Positions 1 through 8,085 of a DNA stretch of 64,000 nucleotides are shown here, piece by piece. The position numbers and the translations under genes were made by a program. Source of the DNA: Persicitalea sp963803495 (GTDB lineage Bacteria; Bacteroidota; Bacteroidia; Cytophagales; Spirosomataceae); assembly GCA_963803495.1 (NCBI GenBank), contig CAWDMP010000002.1, positions 3,782,001-3,846,000 of the forward strand. Reading direction: 5' to 3'. Under the pieces are notes generated by a model. It saw nothing but the letters and a program-made list of their open reading frames with translations, was not told where the DNA came from and ran no database searches. Position 1 is the first letter of the stretch. Each line of letters starts with the position of its first letter.

Positions 1-1
1 C

Positions 2-382
2 GAGCGGCGCAAGACGATGCCCGTCAATGCCATTCACGACAGCGCAGTGGTGTCGGCGACGGCCACGCTGGGTCACGGCAATTTTGTGGGCGCGCGCGTC
101 ACCATCGGGCCAAACGCCGAGGTAGGGCAGCACGTGCAAATCCAGAGCGGGGCCATTGTCGAAGCTTTCGTGACCGTGGGCGACTACGTCAACCTCGGCG
201 CGGGCGTGATCCTGAACGACCGGGTGGTGGTGGAAGAAGGCGCATTCATCGGCTCGGGGGTTACCGTCGTGTCGGGCGTGCGCATCGGCAAGAATGCCCG
301 CGTGGGGGCCGGGTCGCTGGTGATTGGGGACGTGGAAGCGGGCAAGACCGTCTTCGGAAATCCGGCCCAACCGATGCCTTGA
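2..382 (+). CDS. NeuD/PglD-like sugar O-/N-acyltransferase, 3' part
   Basis: The reading frame is open from the window edge, so this is the C-terminal 126 residues of a longer protein whose start lies upstream; the first in-window ATG is at 17. The visible part is almost wholly left-handed beta-helix: hexapeptide-type repeats (for example GNFVGARVTIGPNAEVG and AFIGSGVTVVSGVRIG) ending in the VFGNPAQ motif typical of NeuD/PglD-type acetyltransferases. Known members acetylate sialic acid or UDP-linked amino sugars for glycan synthesis, using acetyl-CoA in the cytoplasm as trimers. The N-terminal nucleotide-binding half is outside the window, so substrate cannot be judged. It ends about 65 bases before the promoter of the yceD block and is probably a separate transcription unit. 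Confidence 0.75.
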   Translation, partial: ERRKTMPVNAIHDSAVVSATATLGHGNFVGARVTIGPNAEVGQHVQIQSGAIVEAFVTVGDYVNLGAGVILNDRVVVEEGAFIGSGVTVVSGVRIGKNARVGAGSLVIGDVEAGKTVFGNPAQPMP

Positions 383-447
383 TTTAGGCTTTGACCGATT
401 TAAATAATTCATTTTAGACAGGCTTTTTAATTTTTACAAAAAGCCGC

Positions 448-455
448 TACCTTTG
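448..455 (+). promoter_or_regulatory. Bacteroidota -7 box before yceD
   Basis: The sequence TACCTTTG matches the Bacteroidota sigma-A -7 element TAnnTTTG. The expected -33 position (about 425-428) is TTTT, a weak match to TTTG. The box overlaps the TTG at 453, so that codon cannot be the translation start if this promoter is real. Confidence 0.6.
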
Positions 456-476
456 CAGTCCTTTTTGCGGAATGAA

Positions 477-1025
477 GTGAAAGAGCTAAGTAAATTTAAC
501 ATAGACATTTACGGGCTGGAAGAACGGCCCTACGAATTCGACTACGTGCTGGGCGATGCGTTCTTTGAACAGATGCCGCAGGATATGGTCGGGCGCGGGG
601 ACTTTAAAGTGCATCTGCGCCTGGAGAAGTCCAGCACGATGATTCAACTTTGGTTCGCGATCGATGGAAACGCCGAGTTGATTTGCGATCGCTCGCTGGA
701 ACCATTCGAAGAACCCGTGCATACCAAGGATAAGCTGATCCTCAAATTCGGCGATCACGACGAGGATCTGACCGAGGAGATTTCGGTCATCAACCGCAAC
801 ACGGGGCGCATCAACGTGGCGAACTACATATTCGAGTTCATCGCGCTGGCGCTGCCCATGAAGAAGATTCATCCCGACCTGCGCGGGCAGGATGAGGAAG
901 ACAACGACGACGACCGGGCAGGTACCATCATATACAGTTCCGAAAAAAACGAAGCCACCGCCCAAAACGAAGAACCCAAAATAGACCCCCGCTGGGAAGC
1001 CTTAAAAAAGTTAAAAAGCGAATAA
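477..1025 (+). CDS. yceD: YceD/DUF177 family protein
   Basis: This is a 182-residue acidic protein of the YceD (DUF177) family. The family sits before rpmF in most bacteria and has been linked to 23S rRNA and lipid-gene expression, though its exact role is not settled. I chose the GTG at 477 (protein begins KELSKFNIDIYGLEE) because the longer frame opens with TTG at 453, inside the TACCTTTG promoter box. The C-terminal 45 residues are low-complexity and charged. It is followed 83 bases later by rpmF, giving the classical yceD-rpmF-plsX-fabH order, which supports the family call strongly. Confidence 0.85.
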   Translation: MKELSKFNIDIYGLEERPYEFDYVLGDAFFEQMPQDMVGRGDFKVHLRLEKSSTMIQLWFAIDGNAELICDRSLEPFEEPVHTKDKLILKFGDHDEDLTEEISVINRNTGRINVANYIFEFIALALPMKKIHPDLRGQDEEDNDDDRAGTIIYSSEKNEATAQNEEPKIDPRWEALKKLKSE

Positions 1026-1108
1026 GCAGTTTATAATACCCACCCAGAGTTGAAGCTGAAAAGAGTTTATTCACTCACTCGAAATTTCATCTCATTCAAA
1101 ATTAAACA

Positions 1109-1303
1109 ATGGCACATCCAAAGAGAAGACACTCCACCACCCGCCGCGACAAGCGCCGCACCCACGACAAACTAACCGGAAAGCAGCTTTCCGTCGATGC
1201 TACCACGGGTGAGATTCACCGCTCGCACCGGGCGCACGTGTACGAGGGCAACCTGTACTACAAAGGAAAACTGATGATCGAGGATTACGCCAAAGTAGTC
1301 TGA
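1109..1303 (+). CDS. rpmF: 50S ribosomal protein L32
   Basis: The 64-residue basic protein starts MAHPKRRHSTTRRDKRRTH, the hallmark of bL32, and has full family length. It lacks the CxxC pairs of zinc-binding L32 paralogues, so it is a zinc-independent form. It lies between yceD and plsX and is followed by a hairpin terminator at 1326, which may separate the ribosomal transcript from plsX or attenuate read-through into it. Confidence 0.97.
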   Translation: MAHPKRRHSTTRRDKRRTHDKLTGKQLSVDATTGEIHRSHRAHVYEGNLYYKGKLMIEDYAKVV

Positions 1304-1325
1304 TTTTGCGCCTTTTGGCGTCCTG

Positions 1326-1368
1326 ATTTCGCAATAGCTTTGCAAAAGTTGTTGCGAAATTCTTTTTT
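1326..1368 (+). terminator. Rho-independent terminator after rpmF
   Basis: ATTTCGCAA (1326-1334) pairs with TTGCGAAAT (1352-1360), followed by TCTTTTTT. It sits between rpmF and plsX inside the lipid operon, so it is likely partial or an attenuator. Confidence 0.6.
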
Positions 1369-1433
1369 ACTACGGTGCATCTGCTAATTTTACACCCACG
1401 TTTTCATTTTTTCAGTCAACAAAAAGTGTGTAA

Positions 1434-2372
1434 ATGAGGATTGCAGTCGATGCTATGGGTGGTGATTTTGCGCCGAAGGCAATCGTCGAGGGCGCCATAC
1501 TGGCGATACCCGATTTGCCCGCCGACACCCAAATCGTACTGATTGGTCAGGAAGAACGCATCCGCGCGATTCTCGATGCGAGGGATTTCTCGTCGCCCGT
1601 GCTGGAGATTATCCACGCCGACGACGTGATCGGCATGAGCGAACATCCCACCAAGGCACTCTCGCAGAAACCCAATTCCAGCATTGGAGTTGGGTTTAGG
1701 CTTTTAAAGGAGAAGTCTATCGACATCTTCTGTAGTGCGGGCAATACCGGCGCCATGCACGTGGGGGCGCTTTTCAGCATCCGGGCCATCGAAGGGATTC
1801 TTCGGCCCGCTATTGCGGGCTTCGTTCCGCAGGTCAACGGCGATTATTCCATCCTGATCGACATCGGGGCTAATGCCGACTGCAAGCCAGACGTATTGGG
1901 GCAGTTTGGCGAGATCGGTTCCCTGTTTGCCCAGCACACATTCAAGGTCGACCGTCCGCGCGTGGCGCTGATGAACATCGGGGAAGAGGAGCAGAAGGGG
2001 TCGCTTGTAGCGCAGGCTACCTACCAGCTGTTGAAAGAGAACAAGCGGATCAATTTCATTGGTAACATCGAGGGCAAAGACCTCTTTACCAACAAAGCCG
2101 ATGTGATCGTCACCGATGGCTTTACGGGCAACATCCTTTTCAAAATGGGCGAGTCGCTCTACGAAGTAACCAAAAGGCGGGGCGTGGAGGATGAATTCAT
2201 CGCCCGCACCAATTACGAAGGCGTGGGTGGTAGTCCCATCGTGGGCGTCAACGGCAACGTCATGATCGCCCATGGCATATCTTCCCCGCTCGCCATCAAG
2301 AACATGATTTCCTGGGCGCGCCAACAGGTAGAAGCCAACGCCTACGTACATATTGCTCAGGCCCTGGCCTAG
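1434..2372 (+). CDS. plsX: Phosphate acyltransferase PlsX
   Basis: The 312-residue protein begins MRIAVDAMGGDFAPKAIVEGA, the conserved PlsX N-terminus, and holds the family's nucleotide-fold core (IDIGANADCKPD, ADVIVTDGFTGNI). PlsX is a peripheral membrane enzyme that converts acyl-ACP and phosphate to acyl-phosphate, the donor for PlsY in phosphatidic acid synthesis. Length is usual. It is followed after 21 bases by fabH, and the pair couples fatty-acid initiation to phospholipid synthesis. The ATG at 1434 is preceded by an A/T-rich leader without a clear Shine-Dalgarno, as is usual in Bacteroidota. Confidence 0.97.
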   Translation: MRIAVDAMGGDFAPKAIVEGAILAIPDLPADTQIVLIGQEERIRAILDARDFSSPVLEIIHADDVIGMSEHPTKALSQKPNSSIGVGFRLLKEKSIDIFCSAGNTGAMHVGALFSIRAIEGILRPAIAGFVPQVNGDYSILIDIGANADCKPDVLGQFGEIGSLFAQHTFKVDRPRVALMNIGEEEQKGSLVAQATYQLLKENKRINFIGNIEGKDLFTNKADVIVTDGFTGNILFKMGESLYEVTKRRGVEDEFIARTNYEGVGGSPIVGVNGNVMIAHGISSPLAIKNMISWARQQVEANAYVHIAQALA

Positions 2373-2393
2373 CACACATTCAAGTAAGATACC

Positions 2394-3431
2394 ATGACCC
2401 ACGTAAATGCTGCCATTACCGGCGTGTTCGGCTACGTACCCGAATACGTGCTGACCAACGCCGAGCTATCCGATATGGTCGATACCAACGACGAATGGAT
2501 TTTGAGCCGGACGGGCATCAGCGAAAGGCGGATATTGAAGGGGGAGGGCATGGGCAGTTCACACATGGGCGCGGAAGCCGTGCGCGGATTACTGGAAAAA
2601 ACGGGTACCGCGCCCGAAGCGGTCGATCTGCTCATCTGCGCCACTACTACCCCCGATTATATTTTCCCTTGCACCGCCAATCTGATTTGTGAAATGACGG
2701 GCATTCGCAATGTCGGTAGTTTCGACGTGCAGGCGGCTTGCTCTGGCTTTTTGTACGCGCTCACCATAGGGTCGCAATTTGTCGAGACGGGTAAGTACAA
2801 GAAAGTGATCATCGTGGGTGCCGACAAGATGTCGGCCATCACCGACTACACCGACCGCACGACTTGCGTGCTCTTTGGCGACGGTGCCGGGGCTGTGTTA
2901 CTGGAGCCCAACACCGAAGGTTTCGGGGTGCTTGATTCGATCATCCGCTCTGACGGTGTAGGACAACCCTACCTCAACCAGAAGGCTGGAGGGAGCCGCT
3001 ACCCGCCCACCCACGAAACCATCGACCGCCGGGAGCATTACGTATACCAGGACGGTCAGCAAGTGTTCAAATTTGCGGTCAAGAAAATGGCCGATATTTC
3101 GGCCGAGATTATGGAAAAAAACGATTTGACGGGCGATAGTGTCGCCTGGCTGGTGCCCCATCAGGCCAATAAGCGCATCATCGAAGCCACCGCCAACCGC
3201 ATGGGGGTTAGTATGGACAAAGTGATGCTCAACATCCAGAAATACGGTAACACCACCGCCGCCACCATCCCACTTTGCCTGTGGGATTATGAATCACAAC
3301 TCAACAAAGGCGACAACCTGGTTTTCGCCGCTTTCGGCGGCGGCTTCACCTGGGGCACCGCCTACGTAAAGTGGGCTTATTCGTCAATGGATAATGGACC
3401 GCGCGGGCGGCCCCGAGTGGAGAATGGATGA
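2394..3431 (+). CDS. fabH: Beta-ketoacyl-ACP synthase III
   Basis: FabH condenses acetyl-CoA with malonyl-ACP to start fatty acid synthesis. The 345-residue protein has the full catalytic set: Cys116 in QAACSGF, His256 in VPHQANKR and Asn286 in KYGNTTAA. It directly follows plsX. The last ~15 residues after WGTAYVKWAY are not family-like. They are encoded by the left arm of the intergenic repeat that pairs with sequence just before efp, so the native C-terminus has been extended by repeat DNA. A second, divergent KAS III lies at 52373. Confidence 0.97.
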   Translation: MTHVNAAITGVFGYVPEYVLTNAELSDMVDTNDEWILSRTGISERRILKGEGMGSSHMGAEAVRGLLEKTGTAPEAVDLLICATTTPDYIFPCTANLICEMTGIRNVGSFDVQAACSGFLYALTIGSQFVETGKYKKVIIVGADKMSAITDYTDRTTCVLFGDGAGAVLLEPNTEGFGVLDSIIRSDGVGQPYLNQKAGGSRYPPTHETIDRREHYVYQDGQQVFKFAVKKMADISAEIMEKNDLTGDSVAWLVPHQANKRIIEATANRMGVSMDKVMLNIQKYGNTTAATIPLCLWDYESQLNKGDNLVFAAFGGGFTWGTAYVKWAYSSMDNGPRGRPRVENG

Positions 3432-3516
3432 TTCTTATAAATCCGTTGTTTCATTGTGCATTATCTAAGCCGTAAATCAGAGCAATTATCCATTATCAAT
3501 TGTCAACTATCCATTA
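3384..3516. repeat. Stop-to-start inverted repeat, fabH/efp
   Basis: The left arm (3384-3398, TCAATGGATAATGGA, with a second copy near 3419-3430) lies inside the 3' end of fabH. The right arm (3483-3516) repeats the complementary words TATCCATT and TCAACTATCCA and ends 7 bases before the efp ATG. About 13 of 16 bases pair in the best register. Confidence 0.6.
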
Positions 3517-3523
3517 AATAGAA

Positions 3524-4090
3524 ATGGCTTCAACCTCAGATATTCGCAACGGACTGGTCATCGAGTACAACAACGACTTGTTTCAAATCACGGAATTTCA
3601 GCACGTAAAGCCCGGCAAGGGCAATGCCTTTGTCAGGACCAAGATGAAGAGCCTTACATCGGGCAAAGTACTGGACAACACCTTCAACTCGGGGGCCAGC
3701 ATTACGCCGGTGCGGGTGGAACGGCAGAAATTTCAGTTCCTGTACAAAGATGAGGTCGGCTACAACTTCATGAATACCGAGAACTTCGAGCAAATCCTGT
3801 TGGACGAAGTACTCGTCACCGGCGCCGACCTTATGAAGGAAGGCCAGGAAGTCGAGATCCTGATCAACACCGAAAATGACGCGCCGCTGACCTGCGAACT
3901 GCCACCCTTCGTAGAGTTGAAGGTGACCTACGCCGAGCCGGGAATTAAAGGCGATACGGCCAATGCCGCCAAAAAATCGGTCGAATTGGAAACGGGCGCT
4001 TCGGTGATGGTACCTTTGTTCATCGATCAAGACGACATGCTCAAAATCGATACCCGTACCTACGACTATGTCGAACGGGTCAAATCATAA
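3524..4090 (+). CDS. efp: Elongation factor P
   Basis: EF-P relieves ribosome stalling at polyproline. The 188-residue protein has the KOW-like N-terminal domain with the loop HVKPGKGNAF, whose tip lysine (Lys32) is the position modified in other bacteria, then two OB domains ending in IDTRTYDYVERVKS. No genes for a modifying system are visible in this window. It starts just after a repeat-rich spacer following fabH and is followed 40 bases later by accB, an arrangement common in Bacteroidota. Confidence 0.97.
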   Translation: MASTSDIRNGLVIEYNNDLFQITEFQHVKPGKGNAFVRTKMKSLTSGKVLDNTFNSGASITPVRVERQKFQFLYKDEVGYNFMNTENFEQILLDEVLVTGADLMKEGQEVEILINTENDAPLTCELPPFVELKVTYAEPGIKGDTANAAKKSVELETGASVMVPLFIDQDDMLKIDTRTYDYVERVKS

Positions 4091-4130
4091 GGCGTTTATT
4101 CTTATTCCATTTCCTCAATAAATCTCCATT

Positions 4131-4625
4131 ATGGAAACCAAAGAAATTCAAAAGCTGATCGATTTCATTGCCCAGTCGGGTCTCGATGAGGTGAATATTG
4201 AAACCAACGATCTCAAAATCAAGGTAAAGCGCAATGCCACACCCGTATCGGCTGTTTCTGGTACCGCGCCAGCCTTGGTGTCGACTGTTCCGGCTTCGGT
4301 CGCTTCGCCAGCGCCCGTAGCTGCGGCGCCGTTGGCTGCCACCCCTGCCCCCGCCCCTGCTCCCGCTGCTGAAAGCAGTGCCGACCACATCACAGTGAAG
4401 TCGCCGATGATTGGTACCTTCTATCGCGCTTCCAGCCCCGAAACCCCCTCATTGATCAACATTGGTGACGAGATCAAGGTCGGTCAACCCGTATGCATCA
4501 TCGAGGCCATGAAGTTATTCAACGAAATCGAGTCGGAAGTATCGGGTCGGATCGTGAAGGTACTCGTGGAAAACGCCACGCCCGTCGAGTTCGACCAGCC
4601 TTTGTTTTTGGTCGAGCCCATCTGA
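4131..4625 (+). CDS. accB: Acetyl-CoA carboxylase biotin carboxyl carrier protein
   Basis: The 164-residue protein has a short N-terminal helix (METKEIQKLIDFIAQ), an Ala/Pro/Val-rich mobile linker (about 38-80) and a biotinyl domain with the EAMKLFNE site, Lys128 being the biotinylated residue. It carries CO2 between biotin carboxylase and carboxyltransferase in malonyl-CoA synthesis. It lies 17 bases before accC, the usual operon partner. The carboxyltransferase subunits are not in this window. Confidence 0.97.
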   Translation: METKEIQKLIDFIAQSGLDEVNIETNDLKIKVKRNATPVSAVSGTAPALVSTVPASVASPAPVAAAPLAATPAPAPAPAAESSADHITVKSPMIGTFYRASSPETPSLINIGDEIKVGQPVCIIEAMKLFNEIESEVSGRIVKVLVENATPVEFDQPLFLVEPI

Positions 4626-4642
4626 ACCTAAACCAGACCCTT

Positions 4643-5986
4643 ATGTTTAAAAAAATACTTATCGCCAATCGGGGCGAGATCGCGCTGCGCATCATCCGTA
4701 CGTGCCGCGAAATGAGTATCAAGACGGTGGCCGTATATTCCACCGCCGATCGCGACAGCCTGCACGTTCGCTTTGCCGACGAGGCCGTGTGTATCGGTCC
4801 GCCCATGAGCCGCTTGTCGTACCTCAGCATTCAGAACATCATATCGGCCGCCGAGGTAACGGGCGCAGACGCTATCCACCCCGGCTACGGTTTCTTGTCG
4901 GAAAATGCCGAATTCTCGCAAATCTGCTCCGATTACGGTATCAAGTTCATAGGTGCCACCGCCGAGCAGATCAACGGCATGGGCGACAAAGCCACCGCTA
5001 AAGCCACCATGCGGGCGGCGGGGGTGCCGGTCATCCCCGGCTCCGACGGACTGTTGGAGTCGGTCGAAGAAGGTAAGCGCCTGGCCAAAGGCATGGGCTA
5101 TCCCGTGATTGTGAAAGCCACGGCGGGCGGCGGCGGGCGCGGGATGCGCGTCATTGCCAAAGAAGCGGACTTTGAGAAGGCTTGGAACGACGCGCGGCAG
5201 GAGTCCAGCGCGGCTTTCGGCAACGATGCGCTCTACCTCGAGAAATTTGTGGAAGAGCCTCGCCACATCGAAATCCAGATCATCGGCGACCAGTACGGCA
5301 AGGTATGCCATCTTTCGGAGCGCGACTGTTCCATTCAGCGACGCCACCAAAAATTGGTAGAAGAAACACCCTCACCGATCGTGACGCCTGAGCTACGCGA
5401 AAAGATGGGAGCAGCGGCCATCAAAGGGGCGCAAGCCATCGGCTACGAAGGCGCGGGGACCGTGGAGTTCCTGGTCGACAAGCACGGGGATTTCTTCTTT
5501 ATGGAAATGAATACCCGAATCCAGGTCGAGCACCCGATCACGGAAGAAGTGACGGATTTCGACCTCATCAAAGAGCAGATCAAAGTAGCGGCGGGCGAAC
5601 CCATTTCGGGCCGCAACTACACGCCCAAGCTATTCGCGATGGAGTGCCGCATCAACGCCGAGGACCCGGCCAACAATTTCAGGCCCAGCCCAGGGAAAAT
5701 TACCAACCTGCATTTTCCTGGTGGTCACGGCGTTAGGATCGACAGCCACGTGTACGGCGGCTACACCATCCCGCCTAACTACGACTCGATGATCGCTAAG
5801 CTCATTGTGAGCGGGCAGTCGCGGGCCGAAGTGGTCACGCGGATGAAGCGGGCTTTACAAGAATTCGTCATCGAAGGCGTCAAAACCACCATTCCCTTCC
5901 ACATCAAGCTCATGGACGACGAAGGTTTTCGCTCGGGCATTTTTACAACGAAGTTTTTGGAGAGTTTCGATTTTAGTGATTTGTAG
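4643..5986 (+). CDS. accC: Acetyl-CoA carboxylase biotin carboxylase subunit
   Basis: The 447-residue ATP-grasp enzyme carboxylates biotin on AccB. The start is the ATG at 4643 (MFKKILIANRGEIALRII), the canonical N-terminus; the frame is open further upstream only through the accB 3' end. Visible motifs are the ATP-binding glycine loop KATAGGGGRGMR, the substrate loop RDCSIQRRHQKLVEE and the MEMNTRIQVEHPITE catalytic segment. Length fits the family. It ends the lipid block; the next gene is an unrelated HicB antitoxin. Confidence 0.97.
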   Translation: MFKKILIANRGEIALRIIRTCREMSIKTVAVYSTADRDSLHVRFADEAVCIGPPMSRLSYLSIQNIISAAEVTGADAIHPGYGFLSENAEFSQICSDYGIKFIGATAEQINGMGDKATAKATMRAAGVPVIPGSDGLLESVEEGKRLAKGMGYPVIVKATAGGGGRGMRVIAKEADFEKAWNDARQESSAAFGNDALYLEKFVEEPRHIEIQIIGDQYGKVCHLSERDCSIQRRHQKLVEETPSPIVTPELREKMGAAAIKGAQAIGYEGAGTVEFLVDKHGDFFFMEMNTRIQVEHPITEEVTDFDLIKEQIKVAAGEPISGRNYTPKLFAMECRINAEDPANNFRPSPGKITNLHFPGGHGVRIDSHVYGGYTIPPNYDSMIAKLIVSGQSRAEVVTRMKRALQEFVIEGVKTTIPFHIKLMDDEGFRSGIFTTKFLESFDFSDL

Positions 5987-6068
5987 CAGGAATTGTTTGA
6001 GTTGAATGAAATTGAACCTCAAAAGGTTAAAACGTTCCAGTTTTTGTATTTTAGACAAATGGACAGTT

Positions 6069-6317
6069 ATGAAAAACCGAACCTACCGCGTCATTATCTC
6101 CAAAGATCCAGACGGCGGGTACCTTGCTGACATCCCAACTTTGAGGTACTGTATGTCTTCGGGTGATACGATCGAAGAGGCAATGGAAAATATTCGGGAA
6201 GCCCTTGAAGGAGTGCTGGAGGTTATGGAAGAGGAGGGCCTGCCCATACCAGACGATACGAATTCTATTGAGTATTCTCTCTCAATTCCCGTCGTTCCAC
6301 TGCAAAAAACTGCCTAG
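6069..6317 (+). CDS. hicB: HicB-family antitoxin
   Basis: The 82-residue protein (MKNRTYRVIISKDPDGGYLAD) matches the HicB N-terminal partial RNase H fold: the 'dGGY.a.iP.l..c...GdT.eEA..n..ea' pattern is complete. The start is the ATG at 6069; upstream codons in frame look like noise. No DNA-binding C-terminal domain is present, so this is the short HicB type. It lies 24 bases upstream of a HicA gene, the reverse of the common hicA-hicB order but frequent for this subtype. HicB binds and inactivates the HicA mRNA interferase. Since hicA is frameshifted here, the antitoxin may be orphaned. Confidence 0.85.
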   Translation: MKNRTYRVIISKDPDGGYLADIPTLRYCMSSGDTIEEAMENIREALEGVLEVMEEEGLPIPDDTNSIEYSLSIPVVPLQKTA

Positions 6318-6341
6318 GGTTTTTCTGTTAGCTAATAGAGA

Positions 6342-6570
6342 ATGGACCAATCGCCGAAAAATTTAATCAAGTTGATGGAAGACAGAGGCTGGATATTGAA
6401 GCGGATAAAAGGCAGCCACCACATTTATTTTCAACCTGAGCAAAAACTCACTGTTGCGATCCCTGTTCATGGGAATTAAAGATATAAAAACAGGACTCTT
6501 TCTCTCTATTTTGAAGGCAGCGGGTATTTCTCAAGAGGAAGTGAGTGGAAAGAGAAAAGGCAAAAAATAG
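6342..6570 (+). pseudogene. hicA: HicA-family mRNA interferase, frameshifted
   Basis: From the ATG at 6342 the protein reads MDQSPKNLIKLMEDRGWILK, then RIKGSHHIYF and VAIPVHGN, the HicA double-stranded-RNA-binding fold with the catalytic His in GSHH, and stops at 6477-6479. Removing one T in the GGGAATTAAAG run restores the rest of HicA (KDIKTGLFLSILKAAGIS, then QEEVSGKRKGKK) up to the TAG at 6568. So one +1 insertion truncates the toxin at residue 45. Other genes in the window carry similar +1 errors, so this may be a sequencing artefact. If real, the toxin is dead. Confidence 0.75.
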
Positions 6571-6592
6571 TCCGCTAGGTATCTAAGAACAG

Positions 6593-6628
6593 ACGGCCCG
6601 CTTCTATGTGAAGCGGGCCGTTTTTTTG
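6593..6628 (+). terminator. Rho-independent terminator after hicBA
   Basis: A 12-bp perfect stem, ACGGCCCGCTTC with GAAGCGGGCCGT, with a 5-base loop, is followed by a run of seven T. Confidence 0.9.
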
Positions 6629-6695
6629 TAAAAAAAGTCAAGCTAAAAAGGTCATTTTCTGGTACATCGCAACGGTCCTTTCTCCTTTCCACCCT

Positions 6696-7499
6696 TTATC
6701 CCCTCCCCCCTTCCAGCAACTCCGTCTCCACCGTCATGTTCTGCAACTGCATGTTACCGAATTGCGTGACCATCGCCACATCGGCGGCGTCGCGGCCGTG
6801 CCCGATTTCGATGCGGTAGCCGTGGGTATTTTCCTGCACCGAGTCGAAAGTGTACCACTGATTGCCAAGATATGCTTCCACCCAGGCGTGCAGGTCCATT
6901 ACTTCCAGCTTGTCGATGTACCCGACCGTCATACGGGCCGGAATATTGAGGCTACGGCAAAGGGCGATAACAAGGTGCGTGAAGTCACGGCACACGCCCG
7001 TGCGGTTGTTGACCAAATCGAGCGCGGTAGTTGTGGAATTGGTCACTCCGTATTGGTAGTGGACGTTCTGGTGCACCCAGCTGCGAATCGCCTCCACCTG
7101 CTGGTAGCCCGGCGCGGCATTCCCCACGATTTCCGACGCCAGATTGTAGATCTGCGGTAGGTCCGACTGACAATAGCGGCTGGGTAGAATGTACAGCATC
7201 ACGTCATCGGGTAGCTCCTCGATGTTCACGAAGCCGGGCAGCGGATCGGGCAGCGGCGGCGTCTCGACTACGTCGGCTTCCACTTCGGCCGTAATCGTCA
7301 CCTGACCCGTGGGCAACGTAGTCCGCTGGCACGAATTACCGTAGCTGTCGATAAATTCGGTGAAGTGTACCGATGGATTGATGTCAAAATTTTCTTTATA
7401 GATCGCCTGTCCGCCTTGCCGTCGGGGCCGGAGCATCATGGTTACAGGCGTGGGGTTGTTTATTTGGTACGCAAAAACGCACTTTCCTCGCATTTTCAT
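6696..7499 (-). CDS. Transglutaminase-like cysteine protease family protein
   Basis: The 267-residue protein has an N-terminal beta-rich region and a C-terminal transglutaminase-like domain. The catalytic triad is visible: Cys in NRTGVCRDFTH, His in VMDLHAWVEAY and Asp in YTFDSVQ. There is no signal peptide, so it is probably cytoplasmic. Such proteins act as peptidases or amidases of unknown substrate and often sit with ATP-grasp/alpha-E proteins, which are absent here. The TAnnTTTG box on this strand at 7572-7579 provides a promoter. Confidence 0.85.
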   Translation of the reverse strand: MKMRGKCVFAYQINNPTPVTMMLRPRRQGGQAIYKENFDINPSVHFTEFIDSYGNSCQRTTLPTGQVTITAEVEADVVETPPLPDPLPGFVNIEELPDDVMLYILPSRYCQSDLPQIYNLASEIVGNAAPGYQQVEAIRSWVHQNVHYQYGVTNSTTTALDLVNNRTGVCRDFTHLVIALCRSLNIPARMTVGYIDKLEVMDLHAWVEAYLGNQWYTFDSVQENTHGYRIEIGHGRDAADVAMVTQFGNMQLQNMTVETELLEGGRG

Positions 7500-7571
7500 A
7501 AATCAGGAGTTTCTATTTTTGGTGGTGTACTACTTGGTTTTGTGCTGTGATCAATAGAATCAAAAAGTCTG

Positions 7572-7579
7572 CAAAAGTA
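7572..7579 (-). promoter_or_regulatory. -7 box for the transglutaminase-like gene
   Basis: On the minus strand this reads TACTTTTG, a TAnnTTTG match, 73 bases before the start codon. No convincing -33 TTTG is at the usual spacing. Confidence 0.45.
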
Positions 7580-7644
7580 GGTAATTGCCTACTATTTAGC
7601 TCACTTGTCGTCAAATATTGAGGGGTGAAAGTGGACTCTTTTTT

Positions 7645-7683
7645 ACGAAAAAAGGCCACAGATTATATTCTGTGGCCTTTTTA
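7645..7683 (-). terminator. Terminator for the GlsB-like gene
   Basis: AAAGGCCACAGA pairs with TCTGTGGCCTTT around a short loop, with T-runs on both strands. On the minus strand it lies just after the stop of the gene ending at 7699. Confidence 0.85.
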
Positions 7684-7698
7684 ATGATTTTATAAGTC

Positions 7699-7956
7699 TT
7701 AGGTCCGGCTACCGCTGAATTTGCGATACAACCACAGCAACAGTACGGCACCTACAATGGCGATGAGCAGGCTGCCGATGCTGAAGTCGTCTACGGTACC
7801 CATACCGAACATAGAGAAAAGAAAGCCCCCTACGATGGCACCCGCGATGCCGATCAGCATCGTAACGATGAATCCGCCGGGATCTTTACCGGGGTGAATG
7901 GCTTTGGCGATACCGCCGGCAATAAGTCCTACGATGATCCAGGTGATAATTCCCAT
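7699..7956 (-). CDS. GlsB/YeaQ/YmgE family stress-response membrane protein
   Basis: The 85-residue protein from the ATG at 7956 (MGIITWIIVGLIAGGIAKAI) has three hydrophobic helices and the glycine-zipper pattern GIAGAIVGGFLF of the transglycosylase-associated/GlsB family. Members are small inner-membrane proteins induced by general stress; molecular function is not established. The frame is open upstream but that part lacks family similarity. It stands alone with its own terminator. Confidence 0.88.
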   Translation of the reverse strand: MGIITWIIVGLIAGGIAKAIHPGKDPGGFIVTMLIGIAGAIVGGFLFSMFGMGTVDDFSIGSLLIAIVGAVLLLWLYRKFSGSRT

Positions 7957-8024
7957 GAGTTTTTTGGTTTTGTAGATTGAGGTTGAGAAAAGGTATGTAG
8001 AATTTTGTGTTGCTTTCCCTCCAC

Positions 8025-8052
8025 AAAAAAACCGTGCCTCGAGAGACACGGC
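8025..8052 (-). terminator. Terminator for the S41 peptidase gene
   Basis: On the minus strand CCGTGTCTC pairs with GAGGCACGG and is followed by seven T. It lies 34 bases past the stop codon at 8086. Confidence 0.8.
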
Positions 8053-8085
8053 TATGTTTCACAAACCACAAAAAGAAATGGAAAC

